From the NCBI GenBank assembly GCA_014360985.1, contig JACIWK010000005.1, forward strand, positions 1-64,000: a DNA stretch of 64,000 nucleotides, in the 5' to 3' direction. The notes beneath the pieces are model-generated. The model was not told the origin of the DNA. It worked only from the letters and a program-made list of their open reading frames with translations, and did not search any database. Origin of the DNA: Candidatus Bipolaricaulota bacterium. GTDB lineage: Bacteria > Bipolaricaulota > Bipolaricaulia > Bipolaricaulales > Bipolaricaulaceae. This document shows, piece by piece, positions 34,709-42,801 of this stretch. How positions within the stretch are numbered: position 1 is the first letter of the stretch; every line of letters starts with the position of its first letter. The position numbers and the translations under genes are program-made.

Positions 34709-34737
34709 ATGGTAGCTCTCTGCGCCTCCCCGCGCAA
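34709..34737 (-). promoter_or_regulatory. promoter of tRNA-Val
   Basis: Minus-strand TTGCGC (34737-34732) and TACCAT (34714-34709) are 17 bases apart. The -10 ends nine bases before the mature 5' end, leaving a leader of about three bases. Confidence 0.55.
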
Positions 34738-34744
34738 CAAGGGT

Positions 34745-36028
34745 CTAGCTCTCCTCGATGTCGTCGATCATCGCCGCCAGGGACTCCCCCTCCCGGCGGC
34801 GGGTGATCTCCACCAATCCGAGCTTGGTCACGCCGATCAGGTCGGCCGGCACCCGGTCCTTTTTCAGCTCCTGAGCGAGGAGGGCCATCACCTTCTCCTC
34901 GTCGTCGTTTTCCATGTCCACGAAATCGACAATGATGATCCCCGAGATCTTGCGCAGCCTGAGGATCCGCGGGATCTCCCGCGCTGCCTCGAGGTTCGTG
35001 CTGAGGATTGCCGCATCCTGATTGCGGTGCCGAACGTCGGAGCCCGTGTTGACGTCGATCGCCGTGAGGGCCTCCGTCTCGTCCACGACGAGGAACCCGC
35101 CTGCCTTGAGGGGGATCCGGCGTTGCAGCACCTCGCGCAACCGGCGCTCGATGTCGTAGCGCACGAACAAGGGGACCGTCCCCCGGTACATCCGGACGCG
35201 GCGCCGGAGCTGAGGGAGACGTAGCTGGTTCAGGAACTCCAGGATCTCCTGGTGTTGCTCGGGGTCGTCCACGATGAGGGAGCCGACGCTGTCGAGGAAA
35301 CGGTCTCGCACAAGCGTGCGCACGAGGTCGGGGGGGCGGTGGAGGAGGCGGGGAGGGGGGGCCTCGTTCGCCGCGATCTCGATCTCCTCCCACAGCGCGC
35401 GGAGGCTGCGGAAGTCGAACTCCAGGTCCTCTTCGGACGCGCGAAGGGCAGCGGTGCGGGCGATGAGCCCTTGCCCTTCACCCTTCAGCCCGTATGCGAT
35501 CTGGCGGAGGCGGTGGGCCTCCTCGTGGCCGCTCACCCGGCGGGAGATCCCGACCCGATCCTCGGTGGGGAGGAACACCCAGTACCGGCCGGGGAGGCTG
35601 ACCTTCGTCGTTCCCTGGGGGTTCTTCTTCCCCATTCCTTCCCGGCGGACTTGGATCACGACCGCGTCGCCCGGGCGAAGCACCTTCTGGATGGGGACGC
35701 TTTCCTTCCATGGCTCGAAGCCCTTCGCCCGAAGGAGGGTGTCGTTGATCTCGTGTTCGGAGAGGAACAGGGCCTTCTTCTCCCCGACGTTGACGAAAGC
35801 GGCTCCCATCCCAGGGAGGACCGTCTCCACCCGCCCTTTGTAGATGTTCCCGACGAGAGCCCGCCGCGTGGGGACCTCGAAGTGCACCTCCACGAGCTCC
35901 CCGTCCTCGACGATCGCCACCCGCCGGCGGGAGCCGGCGAGCGTCCGTTCGACCGTGATCAGGATGTGGTTACCCTTAAGCGTACAGCCTCCCTCGGCAA
36001 CGCTCCGGGCATGGAAACGGCTGTTCAC
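34745..36028 (-). CDS. rng: ribonuclease E/G family endoribonuclease
   Basis: Endoribonuclease for rRNA maturation and mRNA decay. 427 residues: an S1-like segment (VGNIYKGRVETVLPGMGAAF), a 5'-sensor region, and the DNase I-like catalytic core with acidic residues in AIDVNTGSD and IIVDFVDM. The chain stops at REGESLAAMIDDIEES, just where the zinc-link CPxC motif normally follows, so the cysteines that join dimers in RNase E and G are absent. GTG 36028 is the start used; the core begins at HILITVERT. It lies 50 bases downstream of rplT in a translation cluster. Confidence 0.9.
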   Translation of the reverse strand: MNSRFHARSVAEGGCTLKGNHILITVERTLAGSRRRVAIVEDGELVEVHFEVPTRRALVGNIYKGRVETVLPGMGAAFVNVGEKKALFLSEHEINDTLLRAKGFEPWKESVPIQKVLRPGDAVVIQVRREGMGKKNPQGTTKVSLPGRYWVFLPTEDRVGISRRVSGHEEAHRLRQIAYGLKGEGQGLIARTAALRASEEDLEFDFRSLRALWEEIEIAANEAPPPRLLHRPPDLVRTLVRDRFLDSVGSLIVDDPEQHQEILEFLNQLRLPQLRRRVRMYRGTVPLFVRYDIERRLREVLQRRIPLKAGGFLVVDETEALTAIDVNTGSDVRHRNQDAAILSTNLEAAREIPRILRLRKISGIIIVDFVDMENDDEEKVMALLAQELKKDRVPADLIGVTKLGLVEITRRREGESLAAMIDDIEES

Positions 36029-36078
36029 CCGCGGGCATCAGGCGGGGGCGAGACCGGGGTGGCAGGGTTAGCTTCGCC

Positions 36079-36435
36079 TCAACCGTCCCCTGGCTCCTTC
36101 GCTACCGCCACGATGCAGGTGAAGGCCTCCTGATCGCGGTAGGCGATGTCGGCGAGCATCTTCCTATTCAAGGCAACCCCCGCTTTGCGCAGACCGCCCA
36201 TGAACGCGGAGTAGGAAATCCCTTCGCTCCGCGTGGCCGCCCCGATCCGCACCATCCACAATCTGCGCATGACCCGTTTCTCAAGTTTGCGCGACACGTA
36301 CATGTGCCGCCGCGCCTTGAATACGGACTGCTTAGCGATGCGGTAGCAGGATCGCCGCTTCCCCTTGAACCCTTTCGCTGCCTTCAGGATCTTCCGGCGT
36401 CGCCGCCCGTGTTTCACCCCTCCCGGAACGCGCAT
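36079..36435 (-). CDS. rplT: 50S ribosomal protein L20
   Basis: Binds 23S rRNA early in 50S assembly and can repress its own operon. 118 residues, standard length, with the basic N-terminal arm KHGRRRRKILKAAKGFKG and the globular end GLRKAGVALNRKMLADIA. A GGAGGAG ribosome site lies upstream of ATG 36435. Last gene of the infC-rpmI-rplT set, 13 bases after rpmI. Confidence 0.97.
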   Translation of the reverse strand: MRVPGGVKHGRRRRKILKAAKGFKGKRRSCYRIAKQSVFKARRHMYVSRKLEKRVMRRLWMVRIGAATRSEGISYSAFMGGLRKAGVALNRKMLADIAYRDQEAFTCIVAVAKEPGDG

Positions 36436-36448
36436 CGTTGCTCCTCCT

Positions 36449-36640
36449 TCAGATGTTTAGTATTCGCCGCAGGCGCTTGCGGTCCGCACCGCGCGCCTCC
36501 ACGGGCCGGTTCGCCTCGCGGCGGTACTGGGGCCGCATCTTCGATAACTTGTGTTTGCGGTTGGCACGGCGGTGGAAGATCCTCCCCGTCCCGGAGACCT
36601 TAAACCTCTTCGCTGCCGCTCTGTGGGTCCTTGTCTTCAT
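36449..36640 (-). CDS. rpmI: 50S ribosomal protein L35
   Basis: 63-residue basic ribosomal protein with the usual start MKTRTHRAAAKRFKVSGTG and the conserved HKLSKM motif. Its first 41 bases overlap the end of infC in a different frame, an unusually deep overlap for this pair, which suggests coupled translation. Followed by rplT. Confidence 0.96.
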   Translation of the reverse strand: MKTRTHRAAAKRFKVSGTGRIFHRRANRKHKLSKMRPQYRREANRPVEARGADRKRLRRILNI

Positions 36641-37154
36641 TGCGCCCTCCTCTGCGGGGCAGGGGGACGAGCAGCATCTGCAGGGTTCGTCCCTTGGTGA
36701 TCGCTTCCTGATCCACTCGAGCCATATCCTTGGTCTGTTCCGTGACCCGGGTCAGGATCTCCTCGCCCTTCCCGATATGGATGATCTGGCGTCCCTTGAA
36801 GAACACCGACACCCGCACCTTGTGGCCAGCGTCGAGGAACTCCCGGATCCGCGCGAGCTTCGTCTGGAAGTCGTGTTCTCCGGTCTGGATCGTGAACTTC
36901 ACCTCTTTGAGGCGGGACGTCCTCTGCTGCTTCTTCTCCCGTTTCCCCAACTGGTACCGGTACTTCCCATAGTTCACGATCTTGCACACCACAGGATTCG
37001 CTTCGGGAGCCACCTCCACGAGATCGAGCCCCTTCTCACGCGCGAGGGCCAAGGCGCTTTCCACTGGGTGCACTCCCAAGCTTCGTCCGTCGGCATCGAT
37101 CAGTAGAACTTCCCGTGATCGAATCTGCTCGTTTACCCGAAACTCCCGTCGAAT
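36600..37154 (-). CDS. infC: translation initiation factor IF-3 with AUU start codon
   Basis: Controls start-codon fidelity and keeps the 30S subunit free. 184 residues: N-domain with FRVNEQIRSREVLLIDADG, the KYRYQLGKREKKQ linker, and a C-domain with EVKFTIQTGEHDFQTK. No ATG, GTG or TTG fits, but ATT at 37154 lies five bases after AGGAGG and gives IRREFRVNEQ, the expected N-terminus. An AUU start is the known self-regulation device of infC: IF-3 itself rejects it. A -10 box TAGAAT sits at 37180-37175, inside the nadD stop. Confidence 0.93.
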   Translation of the reverse strand: MRREFRVNEQIRSREVLLIDADGRSLGVHPVESALALAREKGLDLVEVAPEANPVVCKIVNYGKYRYQLGKREKKQQRTSRLKEVKFTIQTGEHDFQTKLARIREFLDAGHKVRVSVFFKGRQIIHIGKGEEILTRVTEQTKDMARVDQEAITKGRTLQMLLVPLPRRGGRNEDKDPQSGSEEV

Positions 37155-37174
37155 AGGTTCCTCCTCATACTGGT

Positions 37175-37180
37175 ATTCTA
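37175..37180 (-). promoter_or_regulatory. -10 box ahead of infC
   Basis: Minus-strand TAGAAT overlaps the nadD stop codon, and a start near 37168 would give a leader of about 14 bases containing AGGAGG. No strong -35 is seen, so infC may also be read from upstream. Confidence 0.45.
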
Positions 37181-37795
37181 GCCGTCCTCGGGCGACGGGG
37201 CCACGCCGTACAGGCCGTTTGTGCGGATCCACCGGTCCACCGCTGGCGGAACGATCCCTGCGGTGGGGAGCCCTTCCCGGTACCGCCGGCGGACTTCGGA
37301 GGACGACACGGAGATCGTGGGCATGTTCAACAAGTGCACCTCCGCGCGGTCGAAGGGCGGTCGGCCGAACGTGTCGGGGCTCACCCCGGGGCGCGGGGCG
37401 ACGATGAACGGGCAACTCGCCAGCAGTCGCGGCCAGTCGTGCCAGGTCTCGATCCGGGCGAAGATGTCCGCGCCCACGATGTAGGCCACCCCTTCCCGGT
37501 GGACCTCCTTCAGCGCGGCGACCGTATCCACGGTGTAGCAGGGGCCGGTCCGATCCACCTCGAACCGGGATACGGTGAAGCCGGGGTGCCCGGCCACGGC
37601 CAGGCAGACCATCGTGTACCTCGCTTCAGCGGATACCCCCTCGGCCACCGCGCGGTGGGGAGGGCACCCCGTGGGCAGGAACACGACCTCGCGCAGCCCG
37701 CATTGGCCCAGCGCCTCCTCGGCCACCCGGAGGTGGCCGATGTGGATGGGGTTGAACGTGCCCCCGAACAATCCGGTCCTACCCTGCAAGCTCAA
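37178..37795 (-). CDS. nadD: nicotinate-nucleotide adenylyltransferase
   Basis: Makes deamido-NAD from nicotinate mononucleotide and ATP. 205 residues, standard. The nucleotidyltransferase motif GGTFNPIHIGHLRVAEEA is at the N-terminus and SVSSSEVRRRYREG at the C-terminus forms the second ATP-binding signature. Its start overlaps the end of obg by 17 bases, so the two are coupled in the rplU-rpmA-obg-nadD operon. Confidence 0.95.
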   Translation of the reverse strand: MSLQGRTGLFGGTFNPIHIGHLRVAEEALGQCGLREVVFLPTGCPPHRAVAEGVSAEARYTMVCLAVAGHPGFTVSRFEVDRTGPCYTVDTVAALKEVHREGVAYIVGADIFARIETWHDWPRLLASCPFIVAPRPGVSPDTFGRPPFDRAEVHLLNMPTISVSSSEVRRRYREGLPTAGIVPPAVDRWIRTNGLYGVAPSPEDG

Positions 37796-39050
37796 ACCGC
37801 TCCTCCCCGATGCGCACCGTGGTCCCGGCCTCCACCCCGCGCCGCTTGAGCGCGGCGATGACCCCCAGCCGCTCCAGGCGGTGGTAGAAGTACTCCTGGG
37901 CGTCCTCGGTGGAGAGGTCGAGACGTCGGGCGAGCCGCTCCACGGCTGGGCCGCGAACGACGAGCTCCCCCCCCTCCTCGGCGATCTTGAACGGGGCCTC
38001 GCCTGGGGTGAGCCGCCACACCCGCGTGGGGGGAGCCTCGGCCTCCGGGAGGAGGGATGGCGCCGTGCGGAGTCTGTCCCAAACGAGGAACAAAAGCTCG
38101 CGCACCCCCCGCCCGGTGATGGCGGAGATCGGATGAAGCTCGATCCCTTCCTTGCGGAACCGCTCCACCTCCGCTGCGATCCGCTCCGGCGGTAGGAGGT
38201 CGGCCTTGTTCCCGGCCACCACCTCCGGCTTGTCCCTCAGCTCCGGCCACGCCTCGAGCTCCCGCCGGAGGAGGTGATGGTCGGCGAGCGGGTCGCGCCC
38301 CTCCACCCCCGCGAGGTCCACGAGGTGAAGGAGGACCCGCGCCCGCGTTGCGTGGCGGAGGAACCGGTCCCCGAGCCCCTTGCCTTGGTGGGCGCCCTCG
38401 ATCAGCCCGGGGAGGTCGGCCATCACGAGCGAACTGCCCTTCCCCACCTCGACGAGCCCAAGGTTGGGGGAGAGCGTGGTGAACGGGTACGGGGCGACCT
38501 TGACCCTCTTCCGGGACACCCGCGCGAGGAGGGAGGATTTCCCTACATTGGGGAACCCGACGATCCCTACGTCGGCGAGCACCCGAAGTTCGAGCATGAG
38601 CCACCGCTCCTCTCCCTCCTCCCCGAATTCCCGGATCCGCGGGGCCTGACGAGCGGAGGTGGCGAATGCCTTGTTGCCGCGTCCACCCCGTCCGCCGCGG
38701 GCGATCCGGACCTCCGCCCCATCGCGGGCGAGGTCGGCGAGGACCTCCCCCGTTCCCGCCTCGCGCACGACGGTGCCGACAGGAACATGGACGATGAGGT
38801 CAGCACCGTCCTTCCCCCGCCGGCAGTTCGGGCCGCCGTGGCCGCCATGGCCAGCCCGGAAGTGAATCTGATTCTGGAACCGAACGAGGGTTGCCACCGA
38901 CCGGGTTGCACGAAGGACCACGTCCCCCCCCCGGCCACCGTTCCCCCCATCCGGCGTGCCTCGGGGGTTATGACGGGTACGATGGAAGCTGATCAGGCCG
39001 TTGCCCCCCCGACCAGAGGCGACGTGGATCTTCGCCTCGTCGATCCACAT
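37779..39050 (-). CDS. obg: Obg/CgtA GTPase
   Basis: GTPase involved in 50S assembly and stress response. 423 residues: an N-terminal glycine-rich Obg fold (GGNGGRGGDVVL, GKDGADL), a G domain with GFPNVGKSSLL (G1), DLPGLIEGAHQGKGLG (G3) and NKADLL (G4), and a C-terminal OCT domain ending near RIGEERFEL. Lies 10 bases after rpmA, the classical arrangement. Confidence 0.96.
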   Translation of the reverse strand: MWIDEAKIHVASGRGGNGLISFHRTRHNPRGTPDGGNGGRGGDVVLRATRSVATLVRFQNQIHFRAGHGGHGGPNCRRGKDGADLIVHVPVGTVVREAGTGEVLADLARDGAEVRIARGGRGGRGNKAFATSARQAPRIREFGEEGEERWLMLELRVLADVGIVGFPNVGKSSLLARVSRKRVKVAPYPFTTLSPNLGLVEVGKGSSLVMADLPGLIEGAHQGKGLGDRFLRHATRARVLLHLVDLAGVEGRDPLADHHLLRRELEAWPELRDKPEVVAGNKADLLPPERIAAEVERFRKEGIELHPISAITGRGVRELLFLVWDRLRTAPSLLPEAEAPPTRVWRLTPGEAPFKIAEEGGELVVRGPAVERLARRLDLSTEDAQEYFYHRLERLGVIAALKRRGVEAGTTVRIGEERFELAG

Positions 39051-39060
39051 CCGGAGGGGT

Positions 39061-39321
39061 CTACCCCTCTTCGGGGAGCGGATCCACGTTCACGTACACG
39101 CGTCGGTGGCCCGCGAAGCGCACCCTGCCCGTCGTCTTGGCGAAGATCGTGAAGTCGCGGCCCATGCCGACCCCGGAACCGGGGTAGAACCGGGTCCCCC
39201 TCTGGCGGACGATGATGCACCCTGGCTGGACGAGCTCGCCCCCGTAGCGCTTGATCCCCAGGCGCTGCCCTGGTGAATCGTGGACGTTCTGCGTCGAACC
39301 ACCGCTGCTCTTATGTGCCAT
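39061..39321 (-). CDS. rpmA: 50S ribosomal protein L27
   Basis: 86 residues. It begins directly with [19 protein letters not shown], so it lacks the 9-12 residue N-terminal extension that some bacteria must remove with the Prp protease. The flexible N-terminus reaches the peptidyl-transferase centre, so this matters for the adjacent Prp-like gene. The rest ([21 protein letters not shown]) is canonical. Confidence 0.96.
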   Translation of the reverse strand: MAHKSSGGSTQNVHDSPGQRLGIKRYGGELVQPGCIIVRQRGTRFYPGSGVGMGRDFTIFAKTTGRVRFAGHRRVYVNVDPLPEEG

Positions 39322-39330
39322 GTTGACCTC

Positions 39331-39651
39331 TCACACCCTCACGCTTTCCCCGACCTCATGCACCACGACCTGCCCTTGGCGGGTGCGGGAAAGCCAGCGC
39401 AATCCGAGGACCATCGTCTCCACGACGGCGTCGACCTCGCGGTCGAGGAAGAAGTCCGACCGATCGACCTGGAACCGCACCTTGCTTCCATCCCGCACAA
39501 CCTCCGGGTCGAGATGGAGGTAGTCCCGCAGACCGGCGATCGGGGCCTCCACGAGCGCGCCGGCGGCGAGCCCCTCTGGGGACCCATCCCCATGCAGGGT
39601 CACCGTGTGGACCCGACCCTCCTCGTCGCGCTCGATCACCACCTCCACCAC
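39331..39651 (-). CDS. Prp-like (YsxB) protein lacking catalytic residues
   Basis: 106 residues in the standard rplU-prp-rpmA position and with the Prp fold outline (start EVVIERDEEGRVHTVTLHG, end of the fold DAVVETMVLGLRWLS). Prp is the cysteine protease that trims L27. Its catalytic His in G-H-A and Cys in DIVCAA are replaced here: LHGDGSPEG has Asp, and GALVEAPIA has Glu. The neighbouring L27 has no cleavable extension, so proteolysis is not needed. It may survive as an assembly factor. Spacing to both neighbours is under 12 bases. Confidence 0.8.
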   Translation of the reverse strand: MVEVVIERDEEGRVHTVTLHGDGSPEGLAAGALVEAPIAGLRDYLHLDPEVVRDGSKVRFQVDRSDFFLDREVDAVVETMVLGLRWLSRTRQGQVVVHEVGESVRV

Positions 39652-39654
39652 CGG

Positions 39655-39978
39655 CTACCTCCTCGCGATTGCCAGGATCCGCGTGCGCATGTAGGGCTGG
39701 CGGTGGCCCTTCTTCCGGCGGTAGCCCTTCTTGGGGGAGAACCGCTGGATGATCACCTTCGGACCGCGTCCGACCTCCACCACCTTCCCCACCACCTCGA
39801 CCCCCTCCACGTGGGGGCGACCGATCTCCACGCCCTTACCGTTCCGCACGAGGAGGACACGATCGAACCTCACCTCCTCCCCGACCGCCATCCCAGGGAG
39901 GAGCTCGTGCACGATCTCCATGCCCGCTTCGACGCGGTACTGCTTTCCGCCTATCTCCACAACAGCGTACGTAGCCAT
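39655..39978 (-). CDS. rplU: 50S ribosomal protein L21
   Basis: 107 residues, standard length. Start MATYAVVEIGGKQYRVEAG and the C-terminal KKGYRRKKGHRQPYMRTRI are diagnostic. First gene of the rplU-prp-rpmA-obg-nadD run; only three bases separate it from the Prp-like gene. metG lies just upstream on the same strand with 38 bases between them. Confidence 0.96.
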   Translation of the reverse strand: MATYAVVEIGGKQYRVEAGMEIVHELLPGMAVGEEVRFDRVLLVRNGKGVEIGRPHVEGVEVVGKVVEVGRGPKVIIQRFSPKKGYRRKKGHRQPYMRTRILAIARR

Positions 39979-40016
39979 CTACCTCATCTTAGTGGGAAAA
40001 GGTTGCGCTGGCAATC

Positions 40017-41981
40017 CTAGCGAATGCGGGTCCCCGGCTCCACCTCTCGGTCCGGGGAGAGGAGGGCCAGCGTGCCGTCGGATGCGGCCAGGATCATGCA
40101 TTCGGAGCGGATTCCCCGGATCGTGGCTGGCTTCAGGTTCGCCACCACCGCCACGAGCCGCCCCACGAGGTCCGCCGGCCGGTAGTGCCGGCGGATCCCG
40201 GCTACGGCCTGAGCCTGGTGGCCCCCGAGGTCGAGCTTGAGGGCGAGGAGCTTGTCCGTCCCCGGCACCTCGTCTGCGGCGAGGATCCGTCCCACCCGCA
40301 GGTCGAGCCTCTGGAACTCGTCGATCGAGATGAGCCCTTCTTCCTTCATCGCTTGATACCTCCCTTTCAGTTCGGCGATGTCCGCGTGGGCGAGGAGAGG
40401 CCGCGGCTCGCGGGCCAGCGGCCGGCCGCCGAGCCCGCTCCGGGCATCGTCGAACGTTGCTTCCTCCATCCCCAGCACGGCATACACCTCGCGGGAGAAC
40501 ATGGGGATGAACGGTTCAAGCAGGATCGCCAGCGCCTTCACGAGGTGGGCGGCGGAGGCGACGGCGCCCCGATCGCCGGTCCGCCACGGCGCCTTGCGTT
40601 GGAAGTACGCGTTCCCCGTTCCGGCGAGGAGGGCGATCGTGCGCAGGGCAGCGGCGAGGCTCCCCCCCTCGATTGCCCGGACGACGTCGGCGCACGCAGT
40701 ATCGATCGTCTGCCCGATCTCGGGGTCGGTTGGCTCGGCGGGGACCGTTCCCCCGTGCTTGGACCACACGTAGAAAAGCACCCGGTGCATGAAGTTCGCG
40801 ATGTTGTCCACGAGGACATGGTTGACCGCCTTGTCGAACTCTTCCCACGAGAACTCGACGTCTTTGGATTCTGGGCGGTTGTAGAAGAGGTAGAACCGCC
40901 AGTACACGGGGGGCAGGAGCTCCAGGGCCTCGTCGGCGAAGATCCCGACCCGTCGGGTCTTGGAGAACTGCTCCCCGCCGATCCAGTTCAGGTACTCCGT
41001 GGCCGCGATCTGATCAGGAAGGTGGAACCCATGACCAGAGGCGAGGAGCTGAGCGGGGAAGATGATCGTGTGGAACGGGATGTTGTCCTTGGCTTGGGTG
41101 TAGATGTGCCACACCTTGTCCCCGAACCAGAACTCCCGCCACCGTTCCTCCTCCCCCCGGCGGCGGAAGTGTTCGATCGTCGCGGACACGTAGCCCAGAG
41201 CAGCCTCGGCCCACACGTAGATGACCTTCCCCTCTGCCCCGGGGAACGGGGCGGGGATGCCCCACTGGATGTCGCGGGTCACCGCCCGCGGCCGGAGCCC
41301 GTCCTCGATCAGCCGCTCCGTGAACAGCCGCACGTTCCCGCGGAAATCCCGGCTTCTCACGTAGGCGAGGAGCTTCGGGGTCAGCGTGGCGAGGTCGAGG
41401 TACCAGTGGCGGGTGAGGCGGGCGACGACGTTGGATGAGCTACAGAACGCGCAGTGGGGCTCCTGGAGGAGCTCGGGCTCGAGCAGCGCCCCGCACGCAT
41501 CGCACTGGTTGCCCTGGGCGTGGAGGTACCTGCAACGCGGGCAGGTGCCGATGATGAACCGATCGGCAAGGAATCGGCTGCACCCCGCGCAGAACGCCCG
41601 TGCCTCCTTCTGGGACACGATGTACCCGTTCTTCTCCATCTCCTGGTAGATCCAGGTCACGAACTCGTAGTGGACGGGGGACTCGGTCGTGGTGTAGTTG
41701 TCAATCGCGATCTCGAACTGGGCGAGGACGCGGACGATGGCTTCATGGACCTGCGCGGCGAGGTCGCGAGGGTTCATCCCGAGCCGCGCTGCCTCGTACT
41801 CGACCTTCGTCCCGTGGGCATCCGTCCCCGACACGTGCAGGGTCTCGTACCCGCGCAGTCGGTAGAACCGGGTGAACGCGTCCCCCGAAAGGAGGCACCC
41901 GATGAGGTTCCCAAGGTGAGGCAGGCCCGATCCGTAGGGCCATGCGCTGCACACCAGGATCCGTTCGACAGCGGTGTTCAC
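40017..41981 (-). CDS. metG: methionyl-tRNA synthetase with C-terminal tRNA-binding domain
   Basis: Charges tRNA-Met. 654 residues. The class I HIGH motif appears as HLGNLIG and KMSKS as FSKTRRVG. The connective peptide has cysteine pairs CAGC, CPRC, CDAC and CAFC, enough for two zinc sites. The C-terminal OB-fold (LDLRVGRILAADEVPGTDKL) is the EMAP/Trbp111-like tRNA-binding domain. GTG 41981 was chosen: it follows GGGGGA and precedes the conserved ILVCSAWPYGSG; a longer N-terminus would cross the promoter TATAAT at 42008-42003. Confidence 0.95.
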   Translation of the reverse strand: MNTAVERILVCSAWPYGSGLPHLGNLIGCLLSGDAFTRFYRLRGYETLHVSGTDAHGTKVEYEAARLGMNPRDLAAQVHEAIVRVLAQFEIAIDNYTTTESPVHYEFVTWIYQEMEKNGYIVSQKEARAFCAGCSRFLADRFIIGTCPRCRYLHAQGNQCDACGALLEPELLQEPHCAFCSSSNVVARLTRHWYLDLATLTPKLLAYVRSRDFRGNVRLFTERLIEDGLRPRAVTRDIQWGIPAPFPGAEGKVIYVWAEAALGYVSATIEHFRRRGEEERWREFWFGDKVWHIYTQAKDNIPFHTIIFPAQLLASGHGFHLPDQIAATEYLNWIGGEQFSKTRRVGIFADEALELLPPVYWRFYLFYNRPESKDVEFSWEEFDKAVNHVLVDNIANFMHRVLFYVWSKHGGTVPAEPTDPEIGQTIDTACADVVRAIEGGSLAAALRTIALLAGTGNAYFQRKAPWRTGDRGAVASAAHLVKALAILLEPFIPMFSREVYAVLGMEEATFDDARSGLGGRPLAREPRPLLAHADIAELKGRYQAMKEEGLISIDEFQRLDLRVGRILAADEVPGTDKLLALKLDLGGHQAQAVAGIRRHYRPADLVGRLVAVVANLKPATIRGIRSECMILAASDGTLALLSPDREVEPGTRIR

Positions 41982-42002
41982 GGTTCCCCCGACAAGGGGC
42001 CG

Positions 42003-42008
42003 ATTATA
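42003..42008 (-). promoter_or_regulatory. -10 element of metG
   Basis: A perfect minus-strand TATAAT 21 bases before the GTG start gives a leader of about 15 bases that contains the ribosome site. The -35 region is weak (GTCCCA). Confidence 0.55.
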
Positions 42009-42090
42009 GCAGGCCCGCACCGGCTTGGGACAGGACAGTGGATGGGCTCCTTCGCTCGGATAGGGTACACTACCGTCTGCGGAGGCATCG

Positions 42091-42495
42091 ATGCGCGAAG
42101 CGACGATGGGGAGGGAGCTGGTGGTGTTCACCGCGAACCGGGTGGGGGTGCTGGCCGACATCGCCCGGGCCCTCGCCGAGCAGGGGATCAACATCCTGGC
42201 CGTGGCGGTGATGGTCCACGGCGACGACGCGGAGCTGCACGTGGTGCCCGATGCCCCGACCTACGCCCTCGATGCGCTCCGCAAGGCGGAGTTCGAGGTC
42301 GAGGAGCGGGAGGTCGTTGTCGTGGAACTCCCCCATCGCGCGGGGTTCCTGCGGCGGATCACCGAGGTCCTGGCGCGACAGGGTCTGGACATCCGCTATT
42401 TGTACGCGAGCGCCTCCGACGCGAGCCAGAGTTCGGTCGTCGTTTTCTCGTGCACGAACAACGGGAAGGCGGTCCTTCTCCTCCGCGAGAAGTAG
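42091..42495 (+). CDS. tandem ACT-domain protein
   Basis: 134-residue cytoplasmic protein made of two ACT domains (LVVFTANRVGVLADIARALAE; VVVELPHRAGFLRRITEVL), the small ligand-sensing fold of amino-acid-controlled proteins. Stand-alone tandem ACT proteins of this type are often annotated as amino-acid-binding regulators; no catalytic or DNA-binding part is attached. Start ATG 42091 follows GGAGG by six bases; ATG 42106 is an alternative. TACACT at 42066-42071 is a likely -10. Divergent from metG. Confidence 0.85.
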   Translation: MREATMGRELVVFTANRVGVLADIARALAEQGINILAVAVMVHGDDAELHVVPDAPTYALDALRKAEFEVEEREVVVVELPHRAGFLRRITEVLARQGLDIRYLYASASDASQSSVVVFSCTNNGKAVLLLREK

Positions 42496-42651
42496 CCGGA
42501 CCGGTGGCGGTCCGCGGTGGGTTGGGGTGTCCCATGGAGGGCGGACATCTGGCGCGGACTTCCCCCGCCATCGCGGGAAGATCCATCGTCCTTTCACCGA
42601 CCTTCCACAGGGTGGGGGCAAGGTCCTTCCGCACGGCTTGGGGAGGTAAGC

Positions 42652-42744
42652 GTGTACAGACGCGATCGGATCTTGATGGCCATTGCCGGGGCTCTGGCCT
42701 TGGCGGCGATGGTCGCGGTGCCGCTGGTCGCCCGAACCGGCTAG
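42652..42744 (+). CDS. 30-residue single-span membrane micro-protein
   Basis: Short gene with a good GGGAGG ribosome site five bases before GTG 42652. The product is a basic start (VYRRDRI) followed by one transmembrane helix (MAIAGALALAAMVAVPLV) and stops after ARTG. It lies between the ACT protein and the convergent mscL gene. Proteins of this shape often modulate a larger membrane partner. Nothing identifies the family; the ribosome site and the hydrophobic helix are the evidence. Confidence 0.5.
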   Translation: MYRRDRILMAIAGALALAAMVAVPLVARTG

Positions 42745-42801
42745 GTCCGGGAACGCGACGCCGGCGATCCCGAGCGGGATGAAGTCCTCGTCCCGTGCGG
42801 C

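Noticed and set aside
39331-39651. Annotating the gene as an active Prp protease.
   Set aside because: Catalytic His and Cys are both replaced and L27 has no cleavable extension.
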